Translations under genes and position numbers: made by a program | Shown here: positions 9,527-11,094 of the stretch, piece by piece | Position numbering within the stretch: position 1 is the first letter of the stretch | How the letters are laid out: each line of letters begins with the position of its first letter | From: Acidobacteriaceae bacterium | GTDB taxonomy: Bacteria > Acidobacteriota > Terriglobia > Terriglobales > Acidobacteriaceae | DNA length: 11,094 bases | NCBI GenBank assembly: GCA_003162495.1 | Contig: PMOF01000184.1 | Span: 1-11,094, forward strand | Reading direction: 5' to 3' | The notes under the pieces: model-generated | Told to the model about the DNA's origin: nothing | What the model saw: the letters and a program-made list of their open reading frames with translations, nothing else | Databases searched by the model: none

Positions 9527-9540
9527 AACACTAAAGTGTT
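9527..9540. promoter_or_regulatory. Perfect palindrome AACACTAAAGTGTT, possible operator
   Basis: Arms AACACT and AGTGTT around a central AA make a 14-bp inverted repeat in AT-rich DNA upstream of the lipoprotein promoter. Size and symmetry suit a dimeric regulator, but no regulator gene lies nearby and a single 6+6 palindrome can arise by chance. Confidence 0.3.
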
Positions 9541-9571
9541 TTGAGTACTGGTTCACTTGGCCAATTCTTCA

Positions 9572-9600
9572 TTGACACGCAAATAGAGCGACGATATGCT
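9572..9600 (+). promoter_or_regulatory. Lipoprotein gene promoter (TTGACA-17-TATGCT)
   Basis: A perfect -35 box TTGACA (9572-9577) is followed after 17 nt by TATGCT (9595-9600). This is the strongest sigma-70-type match in the window. Transcription would start near 9606-9608, leaving a leader of about 90 nt. The -10 hexamer is also the left arm of an inverted repeat, TATGCT-TCTCT-AGCATA (9595-9611), which covers the expected start site. Confidence 0.62.
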
Positions 9601-9639
9601 TCTCTAGCATACCTTCAACCAAGTGCGTGGACATAGCTG

Positions 9640-9688
9640 GACCCCTGGGTCATGGATCGGTTTGAGCCAGCCGGCTGAACACGAGGAG
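9640..9688 (+). promoter_or_regulatory. Leader with two inverted repeats and Shine-Dalgarno of the lipoprotein gene
   Basis: Within the predicted leader, GACCC-CT-GGGTC (9640-9651) and the 10-bp palindrome CAGCCGGCTG (9668-9677) precede GAGGAG (9683-9688), which lies 7 nt before the ATG at 9696. The Shine-Dalgarno supports the start. Whether the two symmetric elements form RNA structure or act as DNA sites is not clear: their loops are too short for simple hairpins without opening inner pairs. Confidence 0.4.
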
Positions 9689-9695
9689 ACCTACG

Positions 9696-10826
9696 ATGTT
9701 CGATCGATTTCGCCTGAGCACATTGCTGTTGGCCCTGCTGGCGGTACCCTTCATTGGTTGCGGCAGCTCTTCCGGGATCGATTCGATCCAGGTTTCGCCT
9801 GCAGCCGTGAGCTTTACAGGGACAGGGCAAACCGCAAACCTTACGGCAACGGCGACAATCGACCATGGCAGTCATCCTGCGACTAATGAGAACGTGACAA
9901 GCCTTGTGACCTGGACCTCGGGCGCCCCGGGTGTGGCGACAGTCAGTTCTACCGGAGTGGTGCTTTCGGTTGGACCGGGTACCGCACTCATTACTGCCAG
10001 CATCAATGGGTTCACAGGCACTGTGACCTCCACTTCTACCGTTACCGTCACAGTGGCCGGTGCAGGGACCGGAAGCGGAGGTGCGGCGGCGGAGCCTCTG
10101 GTCTCGATCGCTGTTTTGCCGGGCACGATCACGGACCAAAATTTGTTGGGGACAGGGCAGTTTCTGGCATACGGAACCTTCTCCACCATTCCAACGGTGA
10201 TGGACATCACCAACGGATACACGCGCGATGGTGTCTTTACCCCCGTCACCTGGATTTCCGCCGCTCAAGAGATCTTCCCAATCACCTCTTCCGGAGCTCC
10301 GGGAGAAACGGGCGGCCTTGTAACTGCGGTGGGGTCGGGAACGGATCCCATCTATGCTGTGGCGACCAACCCTGACGGCACTGTCGTCATCAGCCCTTCA
10401 GCGACGTTCAATTGCCCCTTCGTGCCGTACGTCCCCGCCACCGCCACCGCCCCCGCAGTGCTTGGTTCCTGTAATCCGGAGACAATTGCGCCAGGATTAC
10501 TGGTGACCTTGGCCGTCTTTAATGCTGGATTGAACACCACCAACTGGCTGGTCACCGCGCCTTCTGCCACCGGAACGCCCGATGTAATCCATTGCGGGCC
10601 GGGTTGGACGGGAACCGGCGGGTCGGTCTGCACGGCTACCTACCCCGTTGGCACCACCGTAACCCTGACTGCGCCAACTCAGGCGGGGGTCGCTTTCGGC
10701 GGATGGTCCTTTAACTGCAACTCAATCAGTCCTAATCCTTCCACCGCAGCAGGGCCAAACACCTGCACTATTACGCTCGGAAACGCCACCTCCTCCAATG
10801 AGTCGGTGGGAGCCATCTTCAACTAA
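9696..10826 (+). CDS. Ig-like (Big2) lipoprotein with C-terminal Cys-containing repeat domain
   Basis: A 376-residue surface or periplasmic lipoprotein. Residues 1-21 are a type II signal peptide (FRLSTLLLALLAVPFIG) with C22 as the lipid-modified Cys, followed by GSSSG. Residues about 28-120 form a Big2-type Ig-like domain (SIQVSPAAVSF, TGTGQTANLTAT, VTWTSGAPGVATVSSTGVV, GTALITAS). Residues about 135-238 look like a second, diverged copy (SIAVLPGTITD, LGTGQFLAYGTFS, VTWISAA, IYAVATNPDG). The two are joined by a Gly/Ala/Ser linker (121-132). The C-terminal part (about 290-376) ends with TVTLTAP, FGGWSFNC, TCTITLGNA and a final VGAIF, the pattern of InlB/Flg_new-type bacterial repeats. Six Cys (240, 259, 300, 312, 341, 357) could form disulfides. 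Such proteins usually serve in adhesion or as wall or matrix components; no enzyme motif is seen. It has its own promoter, Shine-Dalgarno and terminator, so it is a single-gene unit. Thr/Ser/Gly-rich composition differs from its neighbours. Confidence 0.85.
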   Translation: MFDRFRLSTLLLALLAVPFIGCGSSSGIDSIQVSPAAVSFTGTGQTANLTATATIDHGSHPATNENVTSLVTWTSGAPGVATVSSTGVVLSVGPGTALITASINGFTGTVTSTSTVTVTVAGAGTGSGGAAAEPLVSIAVLPGTITDQNLLGTGQFLAYGTFSTIPTVMDITNGYTRDGVFTPVTWISAAQEIFPITSSGAPGETGGLVTAVGSGTDPIYAVATNPDGTVVISPSATFNCPFVPYVPATATAPAVLGSCNPETIAPGLLVTLAVFNAGLNTTNWLVTAPSATGTPDVIHCGPGWTGTGGSVCTATYPVGTTVTLTAPTQAGVAFGGWSFNCNSISPNPSTAAGPNTCTITLGNATSSNESVGAIFN

Positions 10827-10846
10827 CCATTTACAGTATCCCAGCC

Positions 10847-10883
10847 AAAGAAGCCGTCCTCCGGGCGGCTTCTTTGCGTTTTT
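10847..10883 (+). terminator. Intrinsic terminator of the lipoprotein gene
   Basis: AAAGAAGCCGTCC (10847-10859) pairs with GGGCGGCTTCTTT (10863-10875) over 13 bp including one G-U pair, with a 3-nt loop, followed by GCG and five T (10879-10883). It starts 20 nt after the stop codon. Stem, loop and T-tract fit a rho-independent terminator well; the flanking A and T runs would also allow some activity on the other strand. Confidence 0.88.
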
Positions 10884-11094
10884 CCGTACCCAAGTCAAAC
10901 TTCGTGACCAGGGTTTCGGCCAGATTGCGGGCCGGACCGGCCTTTCGGGCTCATAGTCGGTCCGCTGCTCGGGAGGCGGTGCGGAGCTGTGCGCCGGATG
11001 ATCCCGCTGCGGATTCGCCGTTTAGACTGAAACTTGTTCCCTTGAACGTAATGACGCAACGGTTTGTCAGGATTCGCCGCTTTCGCTTCAATCT
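10884..11094. other. Right-edge stretch without a clear gene
   Basis: There is no convincing complete ORF. A GC-rich patch holds GGCCGG-A-CCGGCC (10930-10942), and CGGACCG (10933-10939) can alternatively pair with CGGTCCG (10958-10964). Near the end TAGACT (11023-11028) has the same sequence as the ruvB -10 box, and an ATG at 11051 opens a frame (MTQRFVRIRRFRFN) that runs 14 codons to the edge. This may be the promoter and start of a rightward gene, but no Shine-Dalgarno or good -35 box is seen. Confidence 0.4.

Larger units (their letters stand above)
9343..9695. other. Divergent intergenic region between ruvB and the lipoprotein gene
   Basis: A 353-base spacer with no convincing ORF. It contains the ruvB promoter at the left, a relatively AT-rich middle (about 9415-9545), and the lipoprotein promoter and leader at the right. 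The middle holds a GCTTTT/AAAAGC inverted repeat (9437-9457, 9-nt loop) and the perfect palindrome AACACT-AA-AGTGTT (9527-9540), a possible operator about 32 bases upstream of the -35 box of the lipoprotein gene. Confidence 0.55.

Noticed and set aside
9615..10268. Minus-strand ORF of 217 codons opposite the lipoprotein gene
   Set aside because: It is rich in Arg, Gly, Cys and His, a common signature of a shadow frame, and the plus-strand gene has promoter, Shine-Dalgarno, lipobox and terminator.

Overview
The window reads as a GC-rich chromosomal segment of an acidobacterium, probably of the Terriglobia (soil Acidobacteriota). This is an inference from protein style, not a database match. 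The signs are a secreted two-domain VOC protein, a secreted M20 metallohydrolase, Ig-like (Big2) lipoprotein architecture, and -10-like hexamers of the TAGACT/TAAACT type set almost directly on start codons. There are seven complete protein genes, possible gene ends at both window edges, no tRNA or rRNA, no CRISPR array, and no transposase or phage gene.

Layout. 1-84 (-): possible start of a gene running off the left edge. 85-358: no gene seen. 359-1300 (-): exported two-domain VOC (glyoxalase-fold) protein. 1301-1414: divergent promoter region. 1415-2902 (+): exported M20-family metallohydrolase. 3015-6578 (+): mfd, the transcription-repair coupling factor. 6693-7568 (+): galU, UTP-glucose-1-phosphate uridylyltransferase. 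7569-7649: convergent spacer with short GCGGAG-type repeats. 7650-8207 (-): redoxin of the PRX_like1 type with a CAHC motif. 8305-9342 (-): ruvB, the Holliday-junction branch-migration ATPase. 9343-9695: 353-base divergent intergenic region with the two best promoters of the window. 9696-10826 (+): Ig-like lipoprotein. 10847-10883: strong intrinsic terminator. 10884-11094: no clear gene; a TAGACT hexamer and a possible ORF start sit at the right edge.

Functionally this is mainly housekeeping. Mfd and RuvB serve DNA repair and recombination but are not adjacent. GalU makes UDP-glucose for envelope sugars. The redoxin is a cytoplasmic thiol protein of uncertain substrate. Three proteins (VOC, M20, Ig-like) carry export signals. 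Gaps of about 100 bases between same-strand genes argue for mostly individual promoters rather than one tight operon.

No clear undescribed multi-gene system is visible. The observations most worth following are the repeated -10-like hexamer 6-9 nt ahead of several ATGs (possible leaderless or near-leaderless transcripts), the palindrome over the -10 of the lipoprotein promoter with its structured leader, and the lipoprotein's own domain architecture.
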